15,019 nucleotides of DNA from Acidobacteriaceae bacterium (GCA_003140785.1 PLKY01000387.1:1-15019); one strand, 5' to 3'. Positions 6,115 through 13,580 are shown, numbered from the stretch's first letter. The notes: generated from the letters alone by a model not told the origin. Translations and numbers: made by a program.

Positions 6115-8454
6115 GTGCGGATCCTTACACGCTATATTCTCGGCGAAATCCTTTCTCACACGCTGATCGGCGGCGTGATCTTTACATTCATTCTTTTCAT
6201 GCGCGACCTCGACCACATCCTTGAGATGGTCGTCCGCAACAGCTCCACATGGGCAGACGTACTTGAAGTTTTCCTTTTCACAATACCCAATACTTTCAAG
6301 GTCACCATTCCCATGGCGGTGCTGGTAGGAATCCTGCTGGGCCTCAGCCGCCTGGCCGCGGACAGCGAGATCATTGCCATGCGCGCCTCAGGCATGGGCA
6401 TCGGCTACTTCGTGCGGGTTGCATCGATCGTAGCTGTCACCGGCACTTTGCTTGGGCTGGTGAATTCGATCTACATCGCACCGCGAGCCAATCAGGCCAT
6501 ACTCGACCTGCAACAGACATTGGAAACGTCGCAGGCTTCCTACGAAATCCAGGAGAGAGTTTTTTACGAAGATTTTCGCAACAGGGTTCTTTATGTGCAA
6601 AATGTGCGGGCAGGAACGGGTGCATCGAACTGGGACCGCGTCTTCATGGCGGATGTTACCGATCCAACGACCCCTTTGGTGACAACTGCAACTTCAGCGA
6701 CAGTGGTTAGTGATTCGAGTCAAGAGTTGCTGATGCGGCTGCGCAATGGCACCGAGCACGACACGATTGCCGGCCAGCCTGAGCAATACAAAGTATCCAC
6801 TTTTACCAGCACTGATCTGCCTCTACCGCTGAGCCAGCAAAACGAGGTTCATCTCGGACGCCTTGACACGGCCATTTATGCGATGCCGATGGCAACGCTG
6901 GAAAAGCGTACCCATGGCCCCGATGGCAGGCGTTTCCAGATCGAATTACAGTCCCGCTTTTCTTATCCCGCGGCTTGCCTGGTGCTGATGCTGGTAGGCG
7001 TGCCCCTGGGTGTAATGTCGAGGCGGGGTGGCAAGAGCTCCGGCTTTGTATTTACTCTCTTGCTCGTAATCCTTTATTACGTTCTCTCCTACACTGGAAT
7101 CGCCCTGGGGCGCCAGGACAAGCTCTCTGCTTTTCTTGCGGTGTGGTTGGCAAATTTTCTCTTCGCCGCGGCAGGCACATTTCTGTTGTGGCAGATGGCC
7201 AGCGGCGGCCGCGTCCTGAGCGCCTTGGGCCGGTGGGTGGCGCGCCTATCCGATCTGACCGTGAAGACTCAGCAGAACGCAAAAGCTTTCTCTGGGCTGC
7301 TGGACCGGCTGCAGCCCCGCTCGGTTCGGCGAGGCGCACGAGGCGTCTTTTTTCGCATCCTCGACGAATACGTTGTTCGCGAATTTCTGAATATGTTCTT
7401 CCTCGTGCTTTCAGGGTTCGTTCTTTTGATGCTGGTCTTCACGTTTTTCGAACTTGTCGGCGATATTCTGCGCAACCATATCCCACTCATGACGGTCGGC
7501 GAGTATCTCCTCAACCTGACGCCCAGCATGCTCTATCGAATTGCTCCATTGGCGGTGTTGATCGCGGTGCTGGTCACGTTTGGCGTTCTCAATCGCAACA
7601 GCGAAATCGTTGCCATGAAGGCCACCGGGATCAGCCTCTACCGATTAGTGGTTCCCATCGTCTCTATTTCTGCGGTTCTGGCCGTGGCATTGTTCCTGTT
7701 CGATCAGTACTATCTTCCGCAAGCCAACCGCAGGCAGGAGGCGCTACGCAGCACCATCAAAGGCCGTCCACCGCAAACGTTCTTGCATCCGGAACAGAAG
7801 TGGATCTTCGGCGAACCACGCGCGGGCGAGGCCAGCCGAATCTTCTATTACCAGTTCTTCGATCCAGGCAGCGATGAGTTTGCGAATTTTTCCGTGTTCG
7901 AATTCGATCGATCGACATTCGCGATATCCCGGCGCATCTTCGCATCGCGTGTCTTCTGGGACTCTGGCACGGGCGCATGGGTTTTTCAGAATGGATGGGA
8001 ACGCGATTTCGATGGAGCTACGCAGACCCGGTACCAGGATTTCAAATTCGCGTCGTTCGCCGAAATTCACGAAGAGCCTGGCTACTTCACCAAAGAGAGC
8101 CTGCAATCGCAGGAGATGAACTTCGGGCAGCTCGACCGATATATTCGCGACCTGCGCCAGAGCGGCTTTGACACGATGCGCCTTCGTGTTGCGTTGTGGC
8201 AGAAACTTGCCTATCCGCTCATCGCTGTCGTCATGGCGGTGCTCGCCATTCCGTTCGCGCTTTCCATGGGTAGAAGAGGATCGCTCAGCGGAATTGCCGT
8301 GGCCATCGCTGTCGCGCTCACGTATTGGGTAGTCGACGGCCTCTTCGGAGCCATGGGCAACGTGAATTACCTGCCCGCGGCACTGGCTGCGTGGAGCCCG
8401 GACGTTTTGTTCGGACTGACCGGTGGATACTTTTTATTGCGAACGCCAACATAA
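6115..8454 (+). CDS. lptFG: fused LptF-LptG lipopolysaccharide export permease
   Basis: A single 779-aa protein holding two complete YjgP/YjgQ permease halves. In Gram-negative bacteria LptF and LptG are separate about 360-aa subunits that, with the LptB ATPase, extract LPS from the inner membrane and pass it to LptC-LptA. Half one (about 1-362) begins RYILGEIL and has DSEIIAMRASG (83-93) and RVLYVQNV before its periplasmic domain, resembling LptF. Half two (about 414-779) has NSEIVAMKATG (495-505) and the segment from LDRYIRDL to LWQKLAYPL (673-702), typical of LptG. The joining segment (about 363-413) is hydrophilic and basic, fitting a cytosolic linker between two six-helix units. The GTG start at 6115 gives the expected family N-terminus; the Shine-Dalgarno is weak (AGAG 7 nt upstream). 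It lies 20 nt after copA, so read-through is possible although the functions are unrelated. Confidence 0.93.
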   Translation: MRILTRYILGEILSHTLIGGVIFTFILFMRDLDHILEMVVRNSSTWADVLEVFLFTIPNTFKVTIPMAVLVGILLGLSRLAADSEIIAMRASGMGIGYFVRVASIVAVTGTLLGLVNSIYIAPRANQAILDLQQTLETSQASYEIQERVFYEDFRNRVLYVQNVRAGTGASNWDRVFMADVTDPTTPLVTTATSATVVSDSSQELLMRLRNGTEHDTIAGQPEQYKVSTFTSTDLPLPLSQQNEVHLGRLDTAIYAMPMATLEKRTHGPDGRRFQIELQSRFSYPAACLVLMLVGVPLGVMSRRGGKSSGFVFTLLLVILYYVLSYTGIALGRQDKLSAFLAVWLANFLFAAAGTFLLWQMASGGRVLSALGRWVARLSDLTVKTQQNAKAFSGLLDRLQPRSVRRGARGVFFRILDEYVVREFLNMFFLVLSGFVLLMLVFTFFELVGDILRNHIPLMTVGEYLLNLTPSMLYRIAPLAVLIAVLVTFGVLNRNSEIVAMKATGISLYRLVVPIVSISAVLAVALFLFDQYYLPQANRRQEALRSTIKGRPPQTFLHPEQKWIFGEPRAGEASRIFYYQFFDPGSDEFANFSVFEFDRSTFAISRRIFASRVFWDSGTGAWVFQNGWERDFDGATQTRYQDFKFASFAEIHEEPGYFTKESLQSQEMNFGQLDRYIRDLRQSGFDTMRLRVALWQKLAYPLIAVVMAVLAIPFALSMGRRGSLSGIAVAIAVALTYWVVDGLFGAMGNVNYLPAALAAWSPDVLFGLTGGYFLLRTPT

Positions 8455-8526
8455 CCCGAAAAGTGTGGCGCAGTAGCGGGACGTTCTTGAGTCCAAGTAA
8501 TTCCGGAGACACCGTACAATGAAGGA

Positions 8527-10278
8527 ATGCTTCGCGACCTGAGACCGCTCTTCCTTTACATGCGGCGCTACCGCTGGGGTTATCTCTGGGGCACACTTTC
8601 GTGTATCGCCACGAATGCCGTGTGGGTGCTTTTTCCGCTTGTCATTGAGAAAGCCATCGACGGCCTGGAGCACGGGGTATCAAGAAGCAAAATTCTGGTG
8701 TTTGCGGGACTGCTCGTCGCAATCGCCCTCTTGAAGGGCGTTTTCCTCTACGCGCAGCGGTGGATTCTGATTGGCATCTCGCGAGAGATCGAATTCGATT
8801 TGCGGAACGACTTGTTTCGCCAACTGGAAATGCAGGACTCCGGTTTCTACGAGCGCTATCGAACCGGCGACATCATGGCGCGCATGACGAACGATTTGAA
8901 TGCGGTGCGCATGTTGCTTGGCCCAGCGCTGATGTACAGCGCGAATACAATCTTTTTCACCGTAGGCGCGCTGTTCTTCCTGCTTCGCATTAGCCCCTAC
9001 TTAACGCTGGTTGCCTGGGCGCCGATGCCCGTTGCCAGCATCCTTGTCCAGTACTTTGGGCGGAAGATTCACGACAGATTTGAACGGATCCAGGAAAGCT
9101 TCTCGGAGATCTCGTCGCAGGCGCAGGAGAACTACTCTGGCGCCCGCTTGGTGCGCGCATTTGCCCGCGAAGAATCGCAAATCAGTCTCTTCGAAATGCT
9201 CAATCGCAGGTACATCGCGCGTGCTCAGCGTCTCGTGCAGTTGATGGGCATGTTATGGCCGACCCTTGAGTTTATCCTCGGAATCTCGATGATCATCACC
9301 CTGCTGGTTGGCGGGCACGAGGTGATCGCTCACCGAATCACACCGGGCCAGTTCGTTGCCTTCAATACTTATATGATTCTCCTGATTTGGCCCATCATCG
9401 CTGTGGGATGGGTCGTGAATCTTTTCCAACGAGGCACTGCCTCCGTAAAGCGCATTGATGAGTTGCTCAGTGCTAAACCCGCGATTGATGACACCGGCGC
9501 TGACCCTTCAATTCCCTCGAACGCGATCCTTCGCGGAGAAATTGAGTTTCGCAATCTCAATTTCAGTTACGGAGAGACTCAGGTGCTGCACGATATCTCG
9601 TTGCACATTCCGCCTGCTTCGACGATTGCAATTGTCGGCCCGACAGGGTCCGGAAAGACCACTCTGGCGAACCTGATATCGAGAATCTATGAAGCGCCGG
9701 AGGGTTCTCTGCTGATAGACAACCGCACGATCCGCGATTACCCTCTCGCCGTGCTGCGCCATAACATTGGCATGGTGCCCCAGGAAACATTCCTTTTCAG
9801 CGAAACAATTCGTGGGAACCTCGCATTCGGCGTTCCAGATGCGGGCGCAGAAGACGTGCTGGAGGCCGCCGAAGCTGCGCACATCCGCCGCGAATTTGAG
9901 GAGTTTCCGCAGGGGTTTGAAACAATGGTGGGTGAACGCGGAGTAACTCTTTCCGGAGGGCAAAAGCAGCGAGCCGCCATTGCACGCGCTCTGCTGCGGC
10001 GACCCGCAATCCTCATCCTCGACGACGCCCTTGCGAACGTGGACACATATACCGAAGAACGAATTCTAAACGGACTGGGGGCCTACACCGCAACCGCAAC
10101 GACGATCCTGATTTCACATCGCGTCTCAACGGTGCGAAACGCTGACCAGATCGCTGTACTTCAGAACGGAAGAATCGTCGAAATAGGCAGGCACGAAGAG
10201 TTGCTCGCACTTGACGGTTACTATGCAAGCCTCTATCAGAAACAACAATTGGAAGAAGAGTTGACAGTTGCAGGTTAG
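8527..10278 (+). CDS. ABC half-exporter, MdlA/BmrC-like, non-canonical Walker B
   Basis: A 583-aa type IV (B-family) ABC exporter half: six-helix transmembrane domain (about 1-320) followed by a nucleotide-binding domain (about 337-575). Walker A is GPTGSGKT (371-378), the Q-loop is in VPQET (418-421), the signature is LSGGQ (475-479), Walker B is ILILDD (495-500) and the switch His is 531. The residue after the Walker B Asp is Asp500, where active sites normally have Glu. An intact LSGGQ with this Asp is the pattern of the degenerate partner of heterodimeric exporters (BmrC, MdlA, TM287). No second half-transporter is adjacent: fliS follows on the other strand. The substrate is unknown; lipids, drugs or peptides are all possible. 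The ATG at 8527 abuts GAAGGA with no spacing, so initiation looks atypical. The stop overlaps the fliS stop. Confidence 0.92.
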   Translation: MLRDLRPLFLYMRRYRWGYLWGTLSCIATNAVWVLFPLVIEKAIDGLEHGVSRSKILVFAGLLVAIALLKGVFLYAQRWILIGISREIEFDLRNDLFRQLEMQDSGFYERYRTGDIMARMTNDLNAVRMLLGPALMYSANTIFFTVGALFFLLRISPYLTLVAWAPMPVASILVQYFGRKIHDRFERIQESFSEISSQAQENYSGARLVRAFAREESQISLFEMLNRRYIARAQRLVQLMGMLWPTLEFILGISMIITLLVGGHEVIAHRITPGQFVAFNTYMILLIWPIIAVGWVVNLFQRGTASVKRIDELLSAKPAIDDTGADPSIPSNAILRGEIEFRNLNFSYGETQVLHDISLHIPPASTIAIVGPTGSGKTTLANLISRIYEAPEGSLLIDNRTIRDYPLAVLRHNIGMVPQETFLFSETIRGNLAFGVPDAGAEDVLEAAEAAHIRREFEEFPQGFETMVGERGVTLSGGQKQRAAIARALLRRPAILILDDALANVDTYTEERILNGLGAYTATATTILISHRVSTVRNADQIAVLQNGRIVEIGRHEELLALDGYYASLYQKQQLEEELTVAG

Positions 10279-10736
10279 GCAGTCCAACTGGTCGGATCGA
10301 CCGATTCGAAATCCGGTTCGGAAGCCGTCCGCCCAGGTTGAGCGCGATGGGCCGGGCTAAATGAGGATTGCTCTTCGAGATTCACATCCTGGGCCACCTG
10401 CTTCCACGCATCCCGGACGTCCCGAACACAGTCGATCGCATGTTCGAATTTCTGCCGCGACGCCGATTGTGAAGCCTGCATTATCTGCGCAAAGATTGAC
10501 GCATAAAACTCGCTTAAGGCCTGAGCCGGCCGGCCCCCGATATCCATACGCAAGCGTGCCTGGAGATGAATGATGATGTCCAACGCCCGCTTCACGGCGA
10601 TGCGGCGGCTGTCCTGGTCACCGCGATCGACGGCATCCGAAGCAGAATGCAAGAAGCGAATGATCCCGTCGTAGAGCGCGACCACAAGATCCACGGCCGA
10701 TGCGCCTTCCAATGCATGGTCCTTATAACTTCCCAT
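10275..10736 (-). CDS. fliS: flagellar export chaperone FliS
   Basis: Binds the C-terminal part of newly made flagellin in the cytosol, keeps it unpolymerised and hands it to the flagellar export gate. The 153-aa product shows the FliS pattern: N-terminal YKDHALEGASAVDLVVALYDGIIRFL (residues 4-29), the central RALDIIIHLQARL helix (50-62) and the GG in the MDIGG turn. It is longer than usual (about 130-136 aa) because of a polar tail of about 30 residues after position 120, ending in SWTA. AAGGAG at 10748-10753 lies 11 nt upstream of the ATG and overlaps the fliD stop codon, so it is the last gene of a fliD-fliS unit with a 15-nt gap. Its stop overlaps that of the converging ABC gene, and no terminator is visible. 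Confidence 0.92.
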   Translation of the reverse strand: MGSYKDHALEGASAVDLVVALYDGIIRFLHSASDAVDRGDQDSRRIAVKRALDIIIHLQARLRMDIGGRPAQALSEFYASIFAQIMQASQSASRQKFEHAIDCVRDVRDAWKQVAQDVNLEEQSSFSPAHRAQPGRTASEPDFESVDPTSWTA

Positions 10737-10747
10737 TTTGATTGATG

Positions 10748-10753
10748 CTCCTT
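10748..10753 (-). promoter_or_regulatory. ribosome binding site of fliS, overlapping the fliD stop
   Basis: AAGGAG read on the minus strand, 11 nt before the fliS ATG, shares two bases with the fliD TAA codon (10752-10754). A ribosome finishing fliD would occupy the site, suggesting coupled translation. Confidence 0.65.
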
Positions 10754-13190
10754 AGCCGCCCGCGTTTTGGTTATAGCCGGTGATCGCGGAGTAAAGCTCA
10801 TTGACGCCGTCCAACTGCGACGGGAGTTCCTGCATGATCTCGTTTGCGCTATTCAATTCCGCGGTTAGGCTCTTCTGCTGCGCCGAAATCAGTGCGTCCT
10901 CTTTGGAGATATCGGCATTCAGTGTGGATTCGACATTGCTATTGGAGCTTGAAGCAAGCGATAGAACACCCGTAGCCGAACCGGTTCCTGCGTTTGTCAG
11001 CATGTTGGAAAATGTCTGACCCCAACTGTTCGCGTTCTGGAAGAATCCCACCACGCCGCTGTAGTCGGAGTTGAGGACCGAATCCAGGGAAGTGGCGTCG
11101 AACGTGAGCGAACCGTCGTCTTTCTGCGAAACAGTGATGCCCAGGTTCGCCAGCGTCGAGACATCCGACGAGTTCGTGTAATTCAGGGTTGTGTTGCTAG
11201 GGTTGGTGGTGTCAAGAATATTGGAAGTTATGGTCATCGTACCGCCTGCCCCGGGCGTTTGCGAAACAAGTGCCAGGCATGGCAGTCCATTGCTATCGGC
11301 CCCGATTTCGACGTTGACTCCGATGTTGGGTGTGGCAGCGATGGCGTTGACCAGGTCCTGCAGCGTTCCACCCGACGAAGGCAATGTGACAGTTTGCGCC
11401 GCGCCGCTGCCCACCTGAATCGAAATGGAACCCGTAAGCGTATCGGTTCTCGCGGCAACGGAAGTCAGATTGCCGGTCGAAGTTGTCGTCAGCGGGTTAC
11501 CACTTGCATCGGTCGTGGTTGTGCCTGCCGTACCGGTATAACTTAACAGCGCATCGCTGGTGGCAGAGATGCTGGAACTCACTGCCAATGCGCCACTCGA
11601 TCCGGCCGTTTGCGACTGGAGTGAAAGGGTCGATTCCGTGCCCTTGGTGATAACGGTGGCCGTGACCCCGATATTGGCCGTGTTGATTGCGCTGGCCAGT
11701 CCGGCAAGAGTGTTGACGCCGCTCCCGGTATAAAACGTATTGGCAGCCGGATTACCGGGCGCGGCGCCGAATGCAATTGTCTGCGTCGTGCCGCCGCCTA
11801 CCGCGATGGTCATGGAGCCGGAGAGCGTTGTGCCGCTATTGGTTGCGATCGAATCCAAGTAGCCGTTCGGATTCTGCAGGTTCACGCCGCTCAAGAGCTG
11901 CTGCTGCAACAACGAGAGCGTGGGGGATCCAAAAAGGGGTTCTGCATTGCCCGAAGCGTCGAGGCCAGTCTGGGTATTGACAGCGCTGATTAGAGCGTTG
12001 TAATCGCTGACGAATTGGTTGACCGTGCTCTCGATGTCAGTATTGTCGTTGCCGATGACCACCTGAACAGGCTGCAGGCTGTTATCCGATTCAGTCGGAC
12101 TGGGGGCAAGCAGTTGCATCGTTAGACCGGGGATGAGATTGGCAACCGTGTTCGAGGAGCTGGTCAGATTGACGCCATCCACATTCAGTTTGGCATCCAC
12201 GCCCGTCGCCGACGACGTATAACCCAACGAATCGCTGGTGTCGGCGACGCTCGAAGCCACGATCAACGCCCCGTTGATCCCAGAGTCGAGCGACAGACTC
12301 GACGACCCATCGCTGTTGGTCACTACCGACGCCGTAACGCCGATGTTGGCCGCAGTGATTGCGTTCGCCACAGAGGAGAGGGTATTGGCGCCGCTCCCGG
12401 TATAAATGGTGTTGGGCGCAGGCGAACTGGGCGCAGTTCCAAGGACAACGGACTGCGCCGGCCCACCGCCGACCTGGATCGAAAGCGAGCCGGCGAGGGC
12501 ATCGCCGGCGTTGGTAATCGGACTCAGACTTCCGCTCGTGCTGCTTCCCGTCGAAGAGGAGTAGCTCAGAGCCGCTTTCGCTGCGACGATCGAATTCGCG
12601 CTTACAGTGATGTTTCCCTGAGCTCCCGAAGTTCCCGAGACCAGACTCAGGCGCGAGCCAGACGAATCGGTCAGCACGCTGGCGCTGACGCCCACTCCGG
12701 AGGAGTTGATTGCGGCTGCCAGTCCCGCAAGTGTGTCGCTTCCGCTTCCGGTCGGGACACTGATCAGCCGCGCGGTTCCATTGCCCACCTGAAGCGTAAT
12801 CGAGCCCGACAAAGCATCGGAGGCATTGGTCACCGCGGCGAGGTAGCCGCTGGAGGTTGCGGCCAAGTTGGACACCGTCACAGCGTGCGTTCCGGCCAGA
12901 GCCGAAGGCGTGGCGGCGGTCAGCTGCAGCACATTCTGGTCGGAGCTGGAGCCCAACTTCTGCGCCATGATGCCCGTGAAATCCGTCAGCGAACTCATGT
13001 CGTTCGAGAGACTCGAGAAAAGCGTCCCCAAACTTGAGATCGCCGTGTCCTGGCTCTCCAATTTAGTCAACTGGGCCTTCCACGGCGTTTCCACATTTTG
13101 AAGATTGCCCACGATCGAGGCGACAGTCGAGCTCACGTTGAAACCTTGCCCACTGGTCGGAGACCCGAAACTCAGTCCCACTGTGCCCAT
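10752..13190 (-). CDS. fliD: enlarged flagellar filament cap protein FliD
   Basis: FliD forms the cap at the filament tip and guides flagellin assembly outside the cell. The product is 812 aa, against roughly 450-550 in many bacteria. FliD_N (about 16-107) begins GFNVSSTVASIVGNL, followed by two Flagellin_IN-like repeats (about 125-202 and 230-322). FliD_C starts at about 331 (LNVDGVNLTSSSNTVANLIPG, then FVSDYNALI), is interrupted by two more repeats (about 455-547 and 583-667), and resumes at about 676 (STLANLGI, DGSLTFD) to a helical C-terminus. The ATG at 13190 is preferred over an in-frame start at 13229 because GGAGG stands 5 nt upstream. It is transcribed with fliS, probably from the sigma-28 type promoter at 13360-13387. 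The export signal should be in the disordered N-terminus. Composition is Ser/Thr/Ala/Gly-rich, as in surface filament proteins. Confidence 0.93.
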   Translation of the reverse strand: MGTVGLSFGSPTSGQGFNVSSTVASIVGNLQNVETPWKAQLTKLESQDTAISSLGTLFSSLSNDMSSLTDFTGIMAQKLGSSSDQNVLQLTAATPSALAGTHAVTVSNLAATSSGYLAAVTNASDALSGSITLQVGNGTARLISVPTGSGSDTLAGLAAAINSSGVGVSASVLTDSSGSRLSLVSGTSGAQGNITVSANSIVAAKAALSYSSSTGSSTSGSLSPITNAGDALAGSLSIQVGGGPAQSVVLGTAPSSPAPNTIYTGSGANTLSSVANAITAANIGVTASVVTNSDGSSSLSLDSGINGALIVASSVADTSDSLGYTSSATGVDAKLNVDGVNLTSSSNTVANLIPGLTMQLLAPSPTESDNSLQPVQVVIGNDNTDIESTVNQFVSDYNALISAVNTQTGLDASGNAEPLFGSPTLSLLQQQLLSGVNLQNPNGYLDSIATNSGTTLSGSMTIAVGGGTTQTIAFGAAPGNPAANTFYTGSGVNTLAGLASAINTANIGVTATVITKGTESTLSLQSQTAGSSGALAVSSSISATSDALLSYTGTAGTTTTDASGNPLTTTSTGNLTSVAARTDTLTGSISIQVGSGAAQTVTLPSSGGTLQDLVNAIAATPNIGVNVEIGADSNGLPCLALVSQTPGAGGTMTITSNILDTTNPSNTTLNYTNSSDVSTLANLGITVSQKDDGSLTFDATSLDSVLNSDYSGVVGFFQNANSWGQTFSNMLTNAGTGSATGVLSLASSSNSNVESTLNADISKEDALISAQQKSLTAELNSANEIMQELPSQLDGVNELYSAITGYNQNAGG
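11190..11444 (-). repeat. Flagellin_IN-like repeat 4 of FliD
   Basis: Encodes a unit of the form DTLTGSISIQVGSG, a threonine-rich strand, LQDLVNAI and IGVNVEI, then a closing LALVSQ strand. It is the second unit lying inside the FliD_C region. It is the most diverged of the four: it lacks the YTGSG segment and contains a rare Cys. Confidence 0.75.
11550..11828 (-). repeat. Flagellin_IN-like repeat 3 of FliD
   Basis: Encodes TTLSGSMTIAVGGGTTQTI, NTFYTGSGVNTLAGLASAI and ANIGVTATVITKG in order. It is close to repeat 2 in protein and shares an exact 18-nt block with it (11717-11734 here). It is inserted after the first FliD_C segment. Confidence 0.8.
12225..12503 (-). repeat. Flagellin_IN-like repeat 2 of FliD
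   Basis: Encodes DALAGSLSIQVGGGPAQSV, NTIYTGSGANTLSSVANAI and ANIGVTASVVTNSDG in order. It lies between FliD_N and FliD_C, the usual place for variable head domains. The shared 18-nt block with repeat 3 is at 12389-12406. Confidence 0.8.
12585..12818 (-). repeat. Flagellin_IN-like repeat 1 of FliD
   Basis: Encodes DALSGSITLQVGNGTARLI, SDTLAGLAAAI and VGVSASVLTDSSGSRLSL in order. It lacks the YTGSG spacer found in repeats 2 and 3. It lies directly after FliD_N. Confidence 0.75.
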
Positions 13191-13195
13191 CGCAT

Positions 13196-13200
13196 CCTCC
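13196..13200 (-). promoter_or_regulatory. ribosome binding site of fliD
   Basis: GGAGG on the minus strand, 5 nt before the ATG at 13190. It decides this start over the longer in-frame alternative at 13229. Confidence 0.75.
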
Positions 13201-13287
13201 GTGAAGAACTCCAGCACCGCCAGTACCAAGCCGGGCCGCTTCGTCTTAAAAACCTCTCACTGGCCTTAAATGACTACTCTAGGAATT

Positions 13288-13325
13288 CAAGCCGGTCATT
13301 GAGACAGTCGCAAGAAACCGGCTTG
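13288..13325. repeat. inverted repeat in the fliD leader
   Basis: CAAGCCGGT at 13288-13296 and ACCGGCTTG at 13317-13325 are perfect 9-bp reverse complements separated by 20 nt. It lies downstream of the predicted sigma-28 promoter and about 100 nt before the fliD start codon, so it would be a hairpin in the 5' leader. No T-tract follows on either strand. It could be an operator or a leader RNA structure; the sequence does not decide. Confidence 0.6.
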
Positions 13326-13359
13326 CCGGATTCTGATGAAACTCATCCGCGCACAGGAC

Positions 13360-13387
13360 TCATCGGCTAGGCCAGGGGGCGGCTTTA
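13360..13387 (-). promoter_or_regulatory. sigma-28 (FliA/SigD)-type promoter upstream of fliD
   Basis: On the minus strand TAAA (13387-13384) is followed by 16 nt and then GCCGATGA (13367-13360). The flagellar sigma-28 consensus is TAAA, about 15-16 nt, then GCCGATAA, so the -10 matches at 7 of 8 positions. Transcription should start near 13352, giving a leader of about 160 nt before fliD. The match of sigma type to the gene served supports the call. Confidence 0.65.
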
Positions 13388-13553
13388 AGACTCTGTTAGA
13401 GAGATTCACCGATTCAACCTGTCTTTTGCCAATTCTGAGATGGCGGCTCTCCCAACATGGAAGAACTGCTCGGTGATTGAGGTTACAGAGCACAGCAAAT
13501 CGAGAATCGCTGCGAGAGTCGCGGGCTCCCTTCGGATCCCGGTTAAGGCACGC
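13388..13553. other. non-coding stretch between the flagellin terminator and the fliD promoter
   Basis: Part of the 505-nt gap between flagellin and fliD. No convincing gene, tRNA or riboswitch was recognised. The short open frames crossing it lack ribosome sites and family resemblance. Only weak short direct repeats are visible (for example GAATC-GGT-GAATC near 13410-13422 on the minus strand). Confidence 0.4.
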
Positions 13554-13580
13554 AAAAAAAGGGCGCCTTGTTCGACGCCC
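13554..13580 (-). terminator. intrinsic terminator of the flagellin gene
   Basis: On the minus strand GGGCGTC, a 6-nt loop GAACAA and GGCGCCC form a 7-bp stem (one G-U pair), followed directly by seven T residues (13560-13554). It lies about 115 nt downstream of the flagellin stop and upstream of the fliD promoter, so flagellin and fliD are probably separate transcripts. Confidence 0.9.

Noticed and set aside
6975..7877. 300-codon plus-strand open frame inside the LptF-LptG gene
   Set aside because: It is in another frame of a gene with clear membrane-permease motifs. Its own translation is Arg/Pro-rich and has no recognisable fold.
13214..13229. Possible sigma-54 promoter upstream of fliD (minus strand, GG at 13226-13227 and GC at 13214-13215)
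   Set aside because: The GG/GC spacing fits, but two flanking consensus bases are wrong and the leader would be only about 12 nt. The sigma-28 motif further upstream is a better match.
13296..13493. 65-codon minus-strand open frame between flagellin and fliD
   Set aside because: It covers the predicted fliD promoter and hairpin, has no ribosome site of note and no familiar protein pattern.
13191..13553. Possible cyclic-di-GMP or other riboswitch in the fliD leader
   Set aside because: No conserved riboswitch core could be matched by eye; only the simple 9-bp inverted repeat is clear.
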